A DNA stretch of 64,000 bases from Paracoccus haematequi (lineage in GTDB: Bacteria > Pseudomonadota > Alphaproteobacteria > Rhodobacterales > Rhodobacteraceae): assembly GCF_900631945.1 (NCBI RefSeq), contig NZ_UZWE01000022.1:1-64000 (forward strand), written 5' to 3'. Each line of letters begins with the position of its first letter. Positions within the stretch are counted from its first letter, which is position 1. The notes beneath the pieces are model-generated. The model saw nothing but the letters and a program-made list of their open reading frames with translations. It made no database searches and was not told where the DNA came from. Both the position numbers and the translations under genes were made by a program. Below, piece after piece: positions 8,036 through 16,071 of the stretch.

Positions 8036-9238
8036 ATGAGGATCGTGATCGTGGGGGCAGGGCAGGCGGCGGCGTCCATGGCGGCGCGGCTGCGGGCCAA
8101 GGGGCATGACGGCGAGATCGTGGTGATCGGTGCCGAACCCGCCGCCCCCTATCAGCGCCCGCCGCTGTCCAAGGCCTATCTGCTGGGGCAGATGGGGCTG
8201 GATCGGCTGGTGCTTCGGGGGGACGACTGGTGGCGGGATCAGCGCATCGCCCTGCGGCTTGGCGAAACCGCGCGGGCCGTCGACGCCGCGCGGCGGGTGG
8301 TGGCGACCGACCGGGGCGAAGCGGCCTATGACGCCTTGGCCCTGACGACAGGCGCCCATGCCCGCCGCCTGCCCGCCGTCATGGGGGGCGATCTGCCCGG
8401 CGTCCATGTGATCCGCAGCCTGGCCGATGTGGACGCTCTGGCCCCGCAGATGCGGCCGGGCCGCCGCCTGATCGTCATCGGCGGCGGCTATATCGGGCTG
8501 GAGGCAGCGGCCGTCGCCCGCAAGCTGGATCTGTCCATCACGCTGATCGAGGCCGCGCCCCGCATCCTGGGCCGGGTCGCCGCGGCGGAAACGGCGGACA
8601 TGATCCGCGCCCTGCATCTGGCGCATGGGGTGCGGATCCTGGAGGGCACCGGCATTTCCCGCATCACCGGCAGCGATCGGGCGACCGGCGTCGCGCTGAC
8701 CGATGGGCGCGAATTGCCCGCCGACCTGATCGTCACCGGCATCGGCGTGCTGCCGGAAACGGATCTGGCGCAGACCGCCGGGCTGGCGTTGGACAACGGC
8801 ATCGCCACCGATGCGCTTGGCCGAACCTCGGACCCGGCGATCTGGGCGGCGGGCGATTGCGCCAGCTTTCCCTGGCAGGGTGGCCGCCTGCGGCTGGAAA
8901 GCGTCGGCAATGCCATCGACATGGCCGAGGCGGTGGCCGACAACATCCTGGGCGCGGACACGCCCTATCAGCCCAAGCCCTGGTTCTGGTCCGACCAGTT
9001 CGACGCCAAGTTGCAGATCGCCGGTCTGGGCACCGGCCATGACCGGATCGTCACGCGGCCCGGCGACGGCCGGCATGGCGGTTCCGTCTGGTATTTCCGC
9101 GACGGCCGCCTGATCGCCGTCGATGCGCTGAACGACGCGCGCGCCTACATGATCGGCAAGCGCCTGATCGAGTCGGGTCGCAGCCCCGCCCCCGACGCCA
9201 TCGCCACGGCGACCGACCTCAAGGCCCTGCTCGCATGA
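8036..9238 (+). CDS. FAD-dependent pyridine nucleotide-disulfide oxidoreductase (ferredoxin reductase type)
   Basis: A 400-residue flavoprotein resembling rhodocoxin, putidaredoxin and other ferredoxin reductases. FAD-binding GAGQAA lies at residues 7-12, PYQRPPLSKAYL follows, the NAD(P)-binding VIGGGYIGLEAA is near residue 150, and the second FAD motif AAGDCASFPWQGG near 275. The C-terminal reductase domain contains WFWSDQFDAKLQIAGLG. Such enzymes pass electrons from NAD(P)H to a 2Fe-2S ferredoxin. No ferredoxin or P450 gene is adjacent, so the partner is unknown. Confidence 0.88.
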   Translation: MRIVIVGAGQAAASMAARLRAKGHDGEIVVIGAEPAAPYQRPPLSKAYLLGQMGLDRLVLRGDDWWRDQRIALRLGETARAVDAARRVVATDRGEAAYDALALTTGAHARRLPAVMGGDLPGVHVIRSLADVDALAPQMRPGRRLIVIGGGYIGLEAAAVARKLDLSITLIEAAPRILGRVAAAETADMIRALHLAHGVRILEGTGISRITGSDRATGVALTDGRELPADLIVTGIGVLPETDLAQTAGLALDNGIATDALGRTSDPAIWAAGDCASFPWQGGRLRLESVGNAIDMAEAVADNILGADTPYQPKPWFWSDQFDAKLQIAGLGTGHDRIVTRPGDGRHGGSVWYFRDGRLIAVDALNDARAYMIGKRLIESGRSPAPDAIATATDLKALLA

Positions 9239-9250
9239 GCCATCTTCTGT

Positions 9251-9296
9251 GCCTAAATATCCTCGGGGGGTCAGGGGGGCGAAGCGCCCCCTGCCA
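9251..9296 (-). repeat. Intergenic repeat, GGATATTTGG family (inverted)
   Basis: Read on the minus strand this shows a G-run/C-run hairpin with loop TTC, then a CCCCCCGAGGATATTTAGGC core. It lies between two plus-strand genes, so here its orientation opposes that of the flanking genes. Confidence 0.6.
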
Positions 9297-9311
9297 TCGC
9301 GGGACGCAAGC

Positions 9312-9890
9312 ATGAGGATCGTCGGCGGCAGCCTGCGCGGCCTCAAGCTGGCCGAGATGGGCGCGGGCGACGCCGCCGCCCATCTGCGCCCCACCACCGA
9401 CCGGGTGCGGGAATCGATCTTCAACCTGCTGGTCAACGGCACCCACGGCAACCCGGTCCCAGGCGCGCGGGCGTTGGATCTGTTCTCGGGTACCGGCGCC
9501 CTGGGGCTGGAGGCGCTGTCGCGCGGTGCCGCCCACGCCACCTTCGTCGACGACGGCGCCAAGGCGCAGGCGTTGATCCGCAGCAATGTCGCCAAGGCGC
9601 GCATGGAGGGCGCGGCCACGCTGCTGCGCCAGGACGCGGCGCGGCTGGGGGCCAACCGCGATGCCCCCTTCGATCTGGTCTTCCTGGATCCGCCCTATGC
9701 GCAGGGGCTTGGCGAACGCGCCATCGCCTCGGCCCTGGCCGGCGGCTGGCTGGCCCCCGGCGCCGTGGTGGTGTGGGAGGAAAGCCGCCCGCCCCTGATC
9801 CCTGCGCCGCTGGTTCAGATCGACCAGCGGCGCTATGGCGACACGCTGGTGACGCTGGCCCGCCTGGCAACGGCACAGGCTGGGACATAG
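9312..9890 (+). CDS. rsmD: 16S rRNA (guanine(966)-N(2))-methyltransferase RsmD
   Basis: A 192-residue SAM-dependent methyltransferase that methylates G966 of 16S rRNA during 30S assembly. The start MRIVGGSLRG is the family N-terminus (R-I-I-x-G-x-x-x-G). RPTTDRVRESIFN precedes SAM motif I DLFSGTGALGLEALSRGA, and the catalytic (D/N)PPY motif is FLDPPYAQG. Length is normal for RsmD. It is preceded by an intergenic repeat rather than an obvious promoter, and 90 bases separate it from the next gene. Confidence 0.93.
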   Translation: MRIVGGSLRGLKLAEMGAGDAAAHLRPTTDRVRESIFNLLVNGTHGNPVPGARALDLFSGTGALGLEALSRGAAHATFVDDGAKAQALIRSNVAKARMEGAATLLRQDAARLGANRDAPFDLVFLDPPYAQGLGERAIASALAGGWLAPGAVVVWEESRPPLIPAPLVQIDQRRYGDTLVTLARLATAQAGT

Positions 9891-9980
9891 GGTCGCGGTG
9901 CCGGGGAAGTGAAGGCCGCCCGCTTCCGTCCCGCCGCGATTTGCGCCAGCCTGCGCGGGCACATCGCGAAGGAGGTTTCG

Positions 9981-10343
9981 ATGACCGCATCCATCCGCCG
10001 GGGCCTTGGCCTGTCCCCGATCCTGTTCGCTCTGGCCTGGGGCGCCTATGCCCAGGACGACCACGCGGGCCACGCCGCGCAGGACGGCGCCGCGGCCGCT
10101 TATCAATCAGCGATGGAAAAGATGCACAGCGACATGCCGATGGATTCGACCGGCGACGCCGATGTCGATTTCGTGCGCGGCATGATCCCGCATCACCAGG
10201 GCGCCATCGACATGGCCAAGGTGGTGCTGGAACACGGCGACGACCCCGAAATCCGCAAGCTGGCCGAAGAGGTCATCACCGCGCAGGAAGCCGAAATCCA
10301 GATGATGCAGGACTGGCTGAAGGAACACGGGCAGGCGGAATAG
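9981..10343 (+). CDS. DUF305 domain secreted protein
   Basis: A 120-residue exported protein. The ATG after AAGGAGG gives a signal peptide (LSPILFALAWGAYAQ) and then a His/Asp-rich mature start DDHAGHAAQ. The DUF305 core FVRGMIPHHQGAIDMAKVVL and IQMMQDWL follows; its His and Met residues are likely metal (copper) ligands in this ferritin-like family. Periplasmic location is predicted. Function in metal handling is inferred from the domain only. It converges with the aminotransferase gene, leaving 12 bases between stops. Confidence 0.88.
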   Translation: MTASIRRGLGLSPILFALAWGAYAQDDHAGHAAQDGAAAAYQSAMEKMHSDMPMDSTGDADVDFVRGMIPHHQGAIDMAKVVLEHGDDPEIRKLAEEVITAQEAEIQMMQDWLKEHGQAE

Positions 10344-10355
10344 GGAACCGCCCCC

Positions 10356-11537
10356 TTACGCCGGTTCCGCAAGCACCCGCGCGGCGGCGTCGAGGCCGCC
10401 CGGACCGTGCGGGATGCCAAGCGCCGCCATGCCCGCCTGCATCGCGCCAAGCGCGGCCAGGATCATCCCGGCATTGGCGTGGCCCATATGCGCCACCCGC
10501 AAGGCGTTTTCCGGCTGCTCGGCGCCCAGGCCGATGCCCAGCGTCACCCCGCAATGCGCCGCCGTCCAGGCGCGCAGGGCATCCGCCCCCGGCACGACCA
10601 TCGCCGTGACAGAGGACGCGCGCGCCATCGGATCCTCGACCGACAGCCGGATGCCCGTGCCGCCCTCGCCCCAGGCGTCCACGGCGGCCCAGACGGCGCG
10701 GGCCAGGGCCGCATGGCGCGCCCAGACGGCGAACAGCCCTTCCTCGTCCAGGATCATCCGCAGCGCCTCGTCCAGGGCGAAGATCTGCTGGACCGGGGGC
10801 GTTCCGCCCCAGAACCGCCACAGCGCCTCGGCCCCGGCGCGGGCGTGCCAGTCCCAATAGGGGGTCGTCAGGCCGGTGCGACCGCGCGCGGCGGCCTTGT
10901 CGGAATACCACACGAAGCAGGTGCCGGGCGGGCACATCAGGCCCTTCTGGCTGGCCGAGATCAGCACGTCCACGCCCCAGTCGTCCATCATCATCGGCGC
11001 GCAGCCCAGCGACGCGATGGCGTCCACCACCAGCAGGGCCGGGTGATCGCCCATGGCGTCGCGCAGCGCCGGAATGTCGGCCATCACGCCGGTCGCCGTG
11101 TCGATCTGGCAGACCATCACCGCCTTGATGGCGCCCGCCGTGTCCCGCGCCAGCCGGTCCGCCAGCCGGTCGGGATCGGCGGGCAGGCTGCCGAAGTCCA
11201 GCCGTTCCACCGCCACGCCCATCTGTTCCATCTGCTGGCCCCAGGACCGCCCGAAATGCCCCGAGCTCAGCACCAGGGCCTGGTCGCCGGGGTTGAACAG
11301 GTTGGCGCCCGCGGCCTCCCATGCGGCATGGCCGTTGCCGATATAGGGGGCCAGATGCCCCTGGGTGCCCGCCAGCCGCTTCAGCTGCGTCATCACGGCC
11401 AGGTTCAGATCCGCAAGGTCGTCGCCATAGATGTCGGGCGAGGCGCGATGGGCGGCGCGCAGCACCCGGTCCGGCACGGGTGAGGGGCCGGGAATGGCGA
11501 TCACGGGGCGACCAGCGGCAAGGCTCATGGCGTTCAT
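10356..11537 (-). CDS. Class V PLP aminotransferase (serine/alanine-glyoxylate type)
   Basis: A 393-residue aminotransferase related to serine-glyoxylate and alanine-glyoxylate transaminases. The N-terminus IAIPGPSPVPDRVLRA and GNGHAAWEAA are family features, LVVDAIASLG holds the PLP-contacting Asp, and the Schiff-base lysine is K198 in SASQKGLMCPPG. The start at MNAMSLAAG follows GAAGGA. The exact donor/acceptor pair cannot be settled; serine to hydroxypyruvate or a pyridoxamine-pyruvate-like reaction are options. It is a single gene, divergent from the ABC exporter. Confidence 0.85.
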   Translation of the reverse strand: MNAMSLAAGRPVIAIPGPSPVPDRVLRAAHRASPDIYGDDLADLNLAVMTQLKRLAGTQGHLAPYIGNGHAAWEAAGANLFNPGDQALVLSSGHFGRSWGQQMEQMGVAVERLDFGSLPADPDRLADRLARDTAGAIKAVMVCQIDTATGVMADIPALRDAMGDHPALLVVDAIASLGCAPMMMDDWGVDVLISASQKGLMCPPGTCFVWYSDKAAARGRTGLTTPYWDWHARAGAEALWRFWGGTPPVQQIFALDEALRMILDEEGLFAVWARHAALARAVWAAVDAWGEGGTGIRLSVEDPMARASSVTAMVVPGADALRAWTAAHCGVTLGIGLGAEQPENALRVAHMGHANAGMILAALGAMQAGMAALGIPHGPGGLDAAARVLAEPA

Positions 11538-11673
11538 CTGTCCTTCACATCCTGCAAAATCGCTAGTCCCCGCGCGGGCGAAGGTCAACGCCTCTTGCCG
11601 CCTTCGCCTTGCCGCCATGGTCCGGGTCGCGCTAAGGCTGGCACCGTCCCCGGAACGAAAGGCGCCCCCGCCC

Positions 11674-13428
11674 GTGACAGCATCCCCGACCCCGCATCCC
11701 AGCGCCACCCGCCTGCTGCGCCGGTTTTGGGCCGACTACCTGCGCATCCATCGCGGCCCGATGATCGGGGCCTTCCTGCTGATGACGGCAGAGGGGTCTA
11801 CGCTGGCGCTGATCTCGTGGATGCTGAAGCCGCTGTTCGACCGGGTTTTCGTGGGCCGCGAGGAGGGCGCGATCTGGTGGGTCGGCGGGGCGATCATGGC
11901 GATCTTCCTGCTGCGCGCGGTGACGCTGATCGCCAGCCGGTCGCTGCTGTCGCGCATCTCGCTGGGGATTTCGACCACCATGCAGGGCGACCTGCTGGCG
12001 CATATCATGACCCTGGACGGGCGGTTCTTCCAGGCCAACCCCCCCGGCGCCATGATCGAGCGGATCCAGGGCGACACCATCGCCGTCCAGGGCGTCTGGG
12101 CGACGCTGATCACAAGCGCCACACGGGACGCGATCTCTCTGGTGATGCTGTTCGCGGTGGCGGTCAGCATCGACCCGGCCTGGACGGTGGCCGCGCTGGT
12201 CGGGGCGCCGATCCTGATCCTGCCCGCCGCGATGGTGCAGCGCTATATCCGCCGCAAGGTGCGCCAGAACCGCGCCAATGCCAGCGCCCGCGCCACCCGC
12301 CTGGACGAGGTGATGCACGGCATCGCATCCATCAAGCTGAACCGGGCCGAGGCCGACCAGACCCGCCGCTTCGCCGAGATCGTGGCCCGCATCCGCCAGG
12401 CCGAGGTCAAGGTCGCCGCGATGGGCAGCCTGGTCCCCGCCCTGACCGACATCGTGACCGGCATCGGCTTCGTCGCCGTCCTCGCCCTGGGCGGGCGCGA
12501 GGTGATGGAGGGCCAGCGCAGCATCGGCGACTTCATGTCCTTCTTCACCGCGCTTGCCCTGGCTTTCCAGCCGATGCGCAGGCTGGGCGCGCTGGCGGGC
12601 ACCTGGCAGACCGCCGCCGCCAGCCTGGAACGGATCTATCAGGTGCTGGACACCCGTCCGCGCATCCTGTCGGGACCGCGCGTCCAGCCGCCCGCCGATA
12701 CCGGGATCCGGTTCCAGGACGTGTGGCTGTCCTATGACGACAAGCCGGTCCTTCGCGGCCTGGACTTCACCGCCGAGGCGGGCCGGACCACCGCGCTTGT
12801 CGGGCCGTCGGGGGCGGGCAAGTCCACGGTCTTCAACCTGCTGACCCGGATGGTCGATCCCGACCGGGGCGGCGTGACGCTGGGCGGCGTTCCGGTGCAG
12901 GATTTCGACCTGGGGGTGCTGCGCGACCAATTCTCGACCGTGGCGCAGGATTCGGCGCTGTTCGACGAAACGCTGCGCGACAATATCCTGATGGGGCGGC
13001 CCGGCGCGGACGATGCGGCGCTGCTGCGCGCAATGGAGGCGGCCCATGTCAGCGATTTCGTCGCCGCCCTGCCGGGCGGGCTGGACAGCCGCGCCGGGCC
13101 GCGCGGGTCGGCCTTGTCGGGCGGGCAGCGCCAGCGGATCGCCATAGCCCGCGCCATCCTGCGCGATGCCCCCGTGCTGCTGCTGGACGAGGCGACAAGC
13201 GCGCTGGACACCGCCAGCGAACGGCTGGTCCAGGACGCGCTGGAAACCCTGTCGCAGGGTCGGACCACGCTGGTCATCGCGCACCGGCTGTCGACCATCC
13301 GCAATGCCGACAAGATCGTCGTGATCGAACAGGGCAGGGTTGTCGAACAGGGCAGCCATGACCAGTTGATCGCCCAGGGCGGCGCCTATGCCCGCCTTGT
13401 CGCGCTGCAATTCGGAGAACGCCAATGA
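11674..13428 (+). CDS. ABC exporter, fused membrane and ATPase domains (MsbA/lipid A flippase type)
   Basis: A 584-residue half-transporter. Six membrane helices occupy roughly residues 30-320 and include the coupling segment DGRFFQANPPGAMIERIQGD. The ATPase has Walker A GPSGAGKS (377-384), signature LSGGQRQR and Walker B VLLLDEATSALD with H-loop VIAHRL. It resembles MsbA-like flippases of lipids or lipopolysaccharide but could export another hydrophobic substrate. A GTG start is chosen because AAAGG lies upstream and the frame before it is unlike the family. Its last 4 bases overlap the ygfZ start (ATGA). Confidence 0.87.
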   Translation: MTASPTPHPSATRLLRRFWADYLRIHRGPMIGAFLLMTAEGSTLALISWMLKPLFDRVFVGREEGAIWWVGGAIMAIFLLRAVTLIASRSLLSRISLGISTTMQGDLLAHIMTLDGRFFQANPPGAMIERIQGDTIAVQGVWATLITSATRDAISLVMLFAVAVSIDPAWTVAALVGAPILILPAAMVQRYIRRKVRQNRANASARATRLDEVMHGIASIKLNRAEADQTRRFAEIVARIRQAEVKVAAMGSLVPALTDIVTGIGFVAVLALGGREVMEGQRSIGDFMSFFTALALAFQPMRRLGALAGTWQTAAASLERIYQVLDTRPRILSGPRVQPPADTGIRFQDVWLSYDDKPVLRGLDFTAEAGRTTALVGPSGAGKSTVFNLLTRMVDPDRGGVTLGGVPVQDFDLGVLRDQFSTVAQDSALFDETLRDNILMGRPGADDAALLRAMEAAHVSDFVAALPGGLDSRAGPRGSALSGGQRQRIAIARAILRDAPVLLLDEATSALDTASERLVQDALETLSQGRTTLVIAHRLSTIRNADKIVVIEQGRVVEQGSHDQLIAQGGAYARLVALQFGERQ

Positions 13429-14144
13429 CCCGCCAGATCATCCGCATCACCGGAGAGGACCGCGTCCCCTTCCTGCAAGGACTGGTCAGCAACGATGTGG
13501 CCCGCGCGCCCTGCTGGGCCGCGCTGCTGACGCCGCAGGGCAAGTACCTGGCCGATTTCCTGATCGTGCCGGATGGCGACGCGCTGCTGATCGACGTGGA
13601 CGCCCGGCTGGCCGACGACCTGATGCGGCGGCTTTCGATGTACAAGCTGCGATCCCGCGTGACGCTGGAGGCGACCGGCATGGCTGTCGCGCGCGGCACC
13701 GGCCCGGTCCCGGACGGCGCGATCCCCGATCCCCGGCATCCGGCGCTCGGCTGGCGGCTGTATGGCGGGACGGGCGACGACGGCACCGATTTCGACGCCA
13801 TCCGGGTCCAGCATGCGATCCCGGAAACCCTGGTCGAACTGATCCCGAACGAGACCTTCATCCTGGAAGCCGGGTTCGAGCGGCTGCACGGCGTCGATTT
13901 CCGCAAGGGCTGCTATGTCGGGCAAGAGGTGACGGCCCGCATGAAGCACAAGACCGAGCTGCGCAAGGGCCTGACACGCCTGCGGATCGAGGGTTCGGCG
14001 CCGGTCGGCACGCCCATCGCGGCGGACGGGCGCGAGGTGGGCACCCTGTTCACCCAGTCGGGCGGCCACGCCCTGGCGCATGTGCGGTTCGATCGCCTAG
14101 GGCCCGGCATGCAGGCGGGCGCGGCGCGGCTGTTCCCGGATTAA
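13425..14144 (+). CDS. ygfZ: YgfZ/GcvT-type folate-binding protein
   Basis: A 239-residue protein of the YgfZ family, tetrahydrofolate-binding relatives of the glycine cleavage T-protein that help maintain Fe-S enzymes such as MiaB. The signature K-G-C-Y-x-G-Q-E is present as KGCYVGQEVTARMKHK near residue 165, with the conserved Cys. The N-terminal FLQGLVSNDV and LADFLI segments are also typical. The start overlaps the exporter stop by 4 bases. The stop region overlaps the MOSC gene stop on the other strand. Confidence 0.9.
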   Translation: MTRQIIRITGEDRVPFLQGLVSNDVARAPCWAALLTPQGKYLADFLIVPDGDALLIDVDARLADDLMRRLSMYKLRSRVTLEATGMAVARGTGPVPDGAIPDPRHPALGWRLYGGTGDDGTDFDAIRVQHAIPETLVELIPNETFILEAGFERLHGVDFRKGCYVGQEVTARMKHKTELRKGLTRLRIEGSAPVGTPIAADGREVGTLFTQSGGHALAHVRFDRLGPGMQAGAARLFPD

Positions 14145-14701
14145 CGCAGTTTGCGGATCGGGTCGCCCAGGGCGATCTCTCCGTCCCGTTCGATCGAACA
14201 CAGGATGCCGCGCAGGCGCAGGTCGGGATGGCCGGGGGCCACGATCCAGTCCTTGGCGGGCTTGCCATAGCGGACCTTCCATTTCACGCAGCCGTCGTTG
14301 AACACGTCCGACACGCGCAGGACCGCCGTTCCCGCCTGCAACAGGCTGTCCACCGGCAGGTTTTCCAGCGACAGGTCAAGGTCGCAGACGATGGTGTCGC
14401 CGGGATGGGGCGTGTTCCGGCGGTCCAGCCAGACCGCGTCCATCACCCGGCGCGGCAGGATCGAGACCTGGATGCGCGGGTCAGGCGATCCGTCCGCCAG
14501 CTTCAGCCAGGGCATCGTCAGCCAGCGTTCGCCGGGAACGCCCTGGGCGCGGGTGAGGGTCAGGCGGTCGGGAAAGGTCCGTTGGTTGAAGCCGGGACGG
14601 AAGCACAGCCATTCCACCCGCGCGTCGTCCTTGGGAGCGGCCAGGACATGGGGCAGGGCGCGGGCCAGATCCTCGGCCGTGGCGTGGGCGGCAGTCGTCA
14701 T
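14141..14701 (-). CDS. MOSC domain protein
   Basis: A 186-residue protein with a C-terminal MOSC-like domain: SDVFNDGCVKWKVRYG is followed by LRLRGILCSIERDGEI and GDPIRKL. MOSC domains occur in molybdenum cofactor sulfurases, YiiM and mARC proteins, where a conserved Cys carries sulfur; the Cys in LRGILCSIE may be equivalent. The N-terminal half (WLCFRPGFNQRTFPDRLTL) is the usual companion region in stand-alone proteobacterial members. Substrate unknown. It lies downstream of efp on the same strand, separated by a terminator. Confidence 0.75.
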   Translation of the reverse strand: MTTAAHATAEDLARALPHVLAAPKDDARVEWLCFRPGFNQRTFPDRLTLTRAQGVPGERWLTMPWLKLADGSPDPRIQVSILPRRVMDAVWLDRRNTPHPGDTIVCDLDLSLENLPVDSLLQAGTAVLRVSDVFNDGCVKWKVRYGKPAKDWIVAPGHPDLRLRGILCSIERDGEIALGDPIRKLR

Positions 14702-14721
14702 CGGCGGTTCGTCCCGGACAG

Positions 14722-14747
14722 GAAAACGCCCCGGACAGGCCGGGGCG
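14722..14747 (-). terminator. Rho-independent terminator of efp
   Basis: On the minus strand an 8-base-pair stem CGCCCCGG/CCGGGGCG with a 5-base loop is followed by TTTTCC. It begins 20 bases after the efp stop codon, at the right place to end that transcript before the MOSC gene. Confidence 0.75.
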
Positions 14748-14766
14748 CCAAGGGCGGCAGGGCGCG

Positions 14767-15330
14767 TCAGGCCCGTTCGCTGTATTCGAAGACCTCGGTG
14801 TTGACGACGATCTTCTCGCCCTCGCCCACGAAGGGCGGGATCATGATGCGCACGCCGTTGTCCAGGATCGCGGGCTTGTAGCTGTTGGCGGCGGTCTGGC
14901 CCTTCACCACAGGCTCGGTTTCCGACACGGTGCAGGTGACCTTCTGCGGGATCGACACCGACAGCGCCTCGTCGCCGTAATATTCGATGGTGGCGGTCAT
15001 GCCGTCCTGCAGGAAGGGGCGACGATCACCCAGCAGGTCGGCGTCCAGTTCGGTCTGCTCGAAGGTCTCGCTGTCCATGAAGACCAGCTTGCCGTCGGAT
15101 TCATACAGGAATTGCTGGTCCTTCTGTTCCAGCCGGACCTGTTCCACCTTGTCCTCGGACCGGAAGCGTTCGTTCAGCTTGCGGCCGTCGCGCAGGTTCT
15201 TCAGTTCGACCTGGGCGAAGGCGCCGCCCTTGCCGGGCTTGACATGGCTGACCTTCACGGCGGCCCACAGGCCGCCGTCATGCTCCAGCACATTGCCGGG
15301 GCGGATTTCGTTGCCGTTGATCTTGGGCAT
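14767..15330 (-). CDS. efp: Translation elongation factor P
   Basis: A 187-residue EF-P, which binds between the P and E sites and relieves ribosome stalling at proline runs. It begins [20 protein letters not shown] and has the three OB-like domains of the family, ending [11 protein letters not shown]. The loop [15 protein letters not shown] carries Lys at the tip (PGKGG), the position that is beta-lysylated in E. coli EF-P. Whether EpmA/EpmB exist in this genome cannot be seen. The gene is monocistronic, with its own terminator and a divergent upstream region. Confidence 0.96.
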   Translation of the reverse strand: MPKINGNEIRPGNVLEHDGGLWAAVKVSHVKPGKGGAFAQVELKNLRDGRKLNERFRSEDKVEQVRLEQKDQQFLYESDGKLVFMDSETFEQTELDADLLGDRRPFLQDGMTATIEYYGDEALSVSIPQKVTCTVSETEPVVKGQTAANSYKPAILDNGVRIMIPPFVGEGEKIVVNTEVFEYSERA

Positions 15331-15417
15331 GGAAAACTCTTTGAGGTTCGGGAAATTCCCACCGTTCATCGTTGAACGGCGCTGTGCGGCCCCTATATCG
15401 GTACCTTCGGAAGGAGG

Positions 15418-15446
15418 CAACCAAAAGGGTTTTGCGGTGTTGTCAA
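15418..15446 (-). promoter_or_regulatory. Candidate efp promoter
   Basis: On the minus strand a perfect TTGACA box (15446-15441) lies 17 bases before TGGTTG. The -35 match is exact and the -10 match is poor, as is common in this group of bacteria. The predicted transcript start is about 80 bases upstream of the efp ATG. Confidence 0.4.
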
Positions 15447-15515
15447 GGCACAGACCTGGGCGGAACGGTGCCAATCGCAAGCTGCAAAGCCAGATTTCAC
15501 CTGATTTTTACACGA

Positions 15516-15532
15516 CATGCATTATGTGCATG
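15516..15532. promoter_or_regulatory. Inverted repeat, possible operator
   Basis: CATGCA and TGCATG flank a 5-base spacer, giving a 17-base palindrome between the divergent efp and DUF6280-like genes. No regulator can be assigned. Confidence 0.3.
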
Positions 15533-15680
15533 GGTGATATGCGGTCAGGGGAATATCGAATCGGCGTCGTTCCGCGCTAAGCAGCGGCACCGTCAGAGAA
15601 ACGGAAACAAGAATGATGGGTCGGCATGATGCCCCCCACGCAGCTGCTTACTGTTGCAGCCTTGAATATGGACGAATGGT

Positions 15681-16007
15681 ATGCGCGATTTTGTCGACGG
15701 ATCGGCTTTCAATTTTGAGCAGGGCCAGCGGGCCCGCAAGCTTTTTGCCGCGGTTGTGTTGGCGGCGCTTGATGATGCTATTGCAGACGACAAGAAATAT
15801 GGCAACGGACCGGAACAGATCGCCCGCTGGGCGCGGTCGCGCGACGGGCGCGAGGTTCTGTCCTGTGCTGGCATCGACCCGAACGAACGCGTCGTGAAGG
15901 GGCTGATGGAATTCGTGTCGAAGGGCGTGCGCACCTCGGTCGCGCTGTCGCGCGAGGAAAGCGAACGCCGCATGGCCGCCGAGGCCGAGGAAGCCGAAGC
16001 CGCCTGA
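15681..16007 (+). CDS. Small conserved alphaproteobacterial protein (DUF6280-like)
   Basis: A 108-residue soluble protein without signal peptide or membrane segment. It reads MRDFVDGSAFNFEQGQRARK, then AAVVLAALDDAIADDKKYGN, SRDGREVLSCAGIDP and an acidic tail rich in Ala and Glu. I recall closely similar proteins across Rhodobacteraceae annotated as DUF6280, with no known function. The high charge and helical pattern suggest a small helical protein. It is monocistronic and followed by a bidirectional terminator. Confidence 0.75.
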   Translation: MRDFVDGSAFNFEQGQRARKLFAAVVLAALDDAIADDKKYGNGPEQIARWARSRDGREVLSCAGIDPNERVVKGLMEFVSKGVRTSVALSREESERRMAAEAEEAEAA

Positions 16008-16026
16008 CGGTTCTTCCCATGCCGTG

Positions 16027-16052
16027 AAAAAGCCGCCCACCGGGCGGCTTTT
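16027..16052. terminator. Bidirectional terminator
   Basis: AGCCGCCC-ACC-GGGCGGCT forms an 8-base-pair stem with A-run before and T-run after, so it can terminate both the DUF6280-like gene on plus and the TonB receptor gene on minus. Confidence 0.85.
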
Positions 16053-16071
16053 CCGTTGTCGGAGGGGTCGT

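Larger units (their letters stand above)
15331..15680. other. 350-base divergent intergenic region between efp and the DUF6280-like gene
   Basis: No gene is seen here. It contains an inverted repeat CCGTTCA-TCGT-TGAACGG (15362-15379) in the efp leader, a possible minus-strand promoter for efp (next entry) and an inverted repeat CATGCA-TTATG-TGCATG (15516-15532). The stretch around 15490-15540 is relatively AT-rich, as expected for promoters of two divergent genes. Confidence 0.5.

Noticed and set aside
14141-14144. Overlap of the ygfZ and MOSC stop codons as a frameshift sign
   Set aside because: The palindromic TTAA supplies both TAA stops on opposite strands; both proteins have normal lengths and ends.
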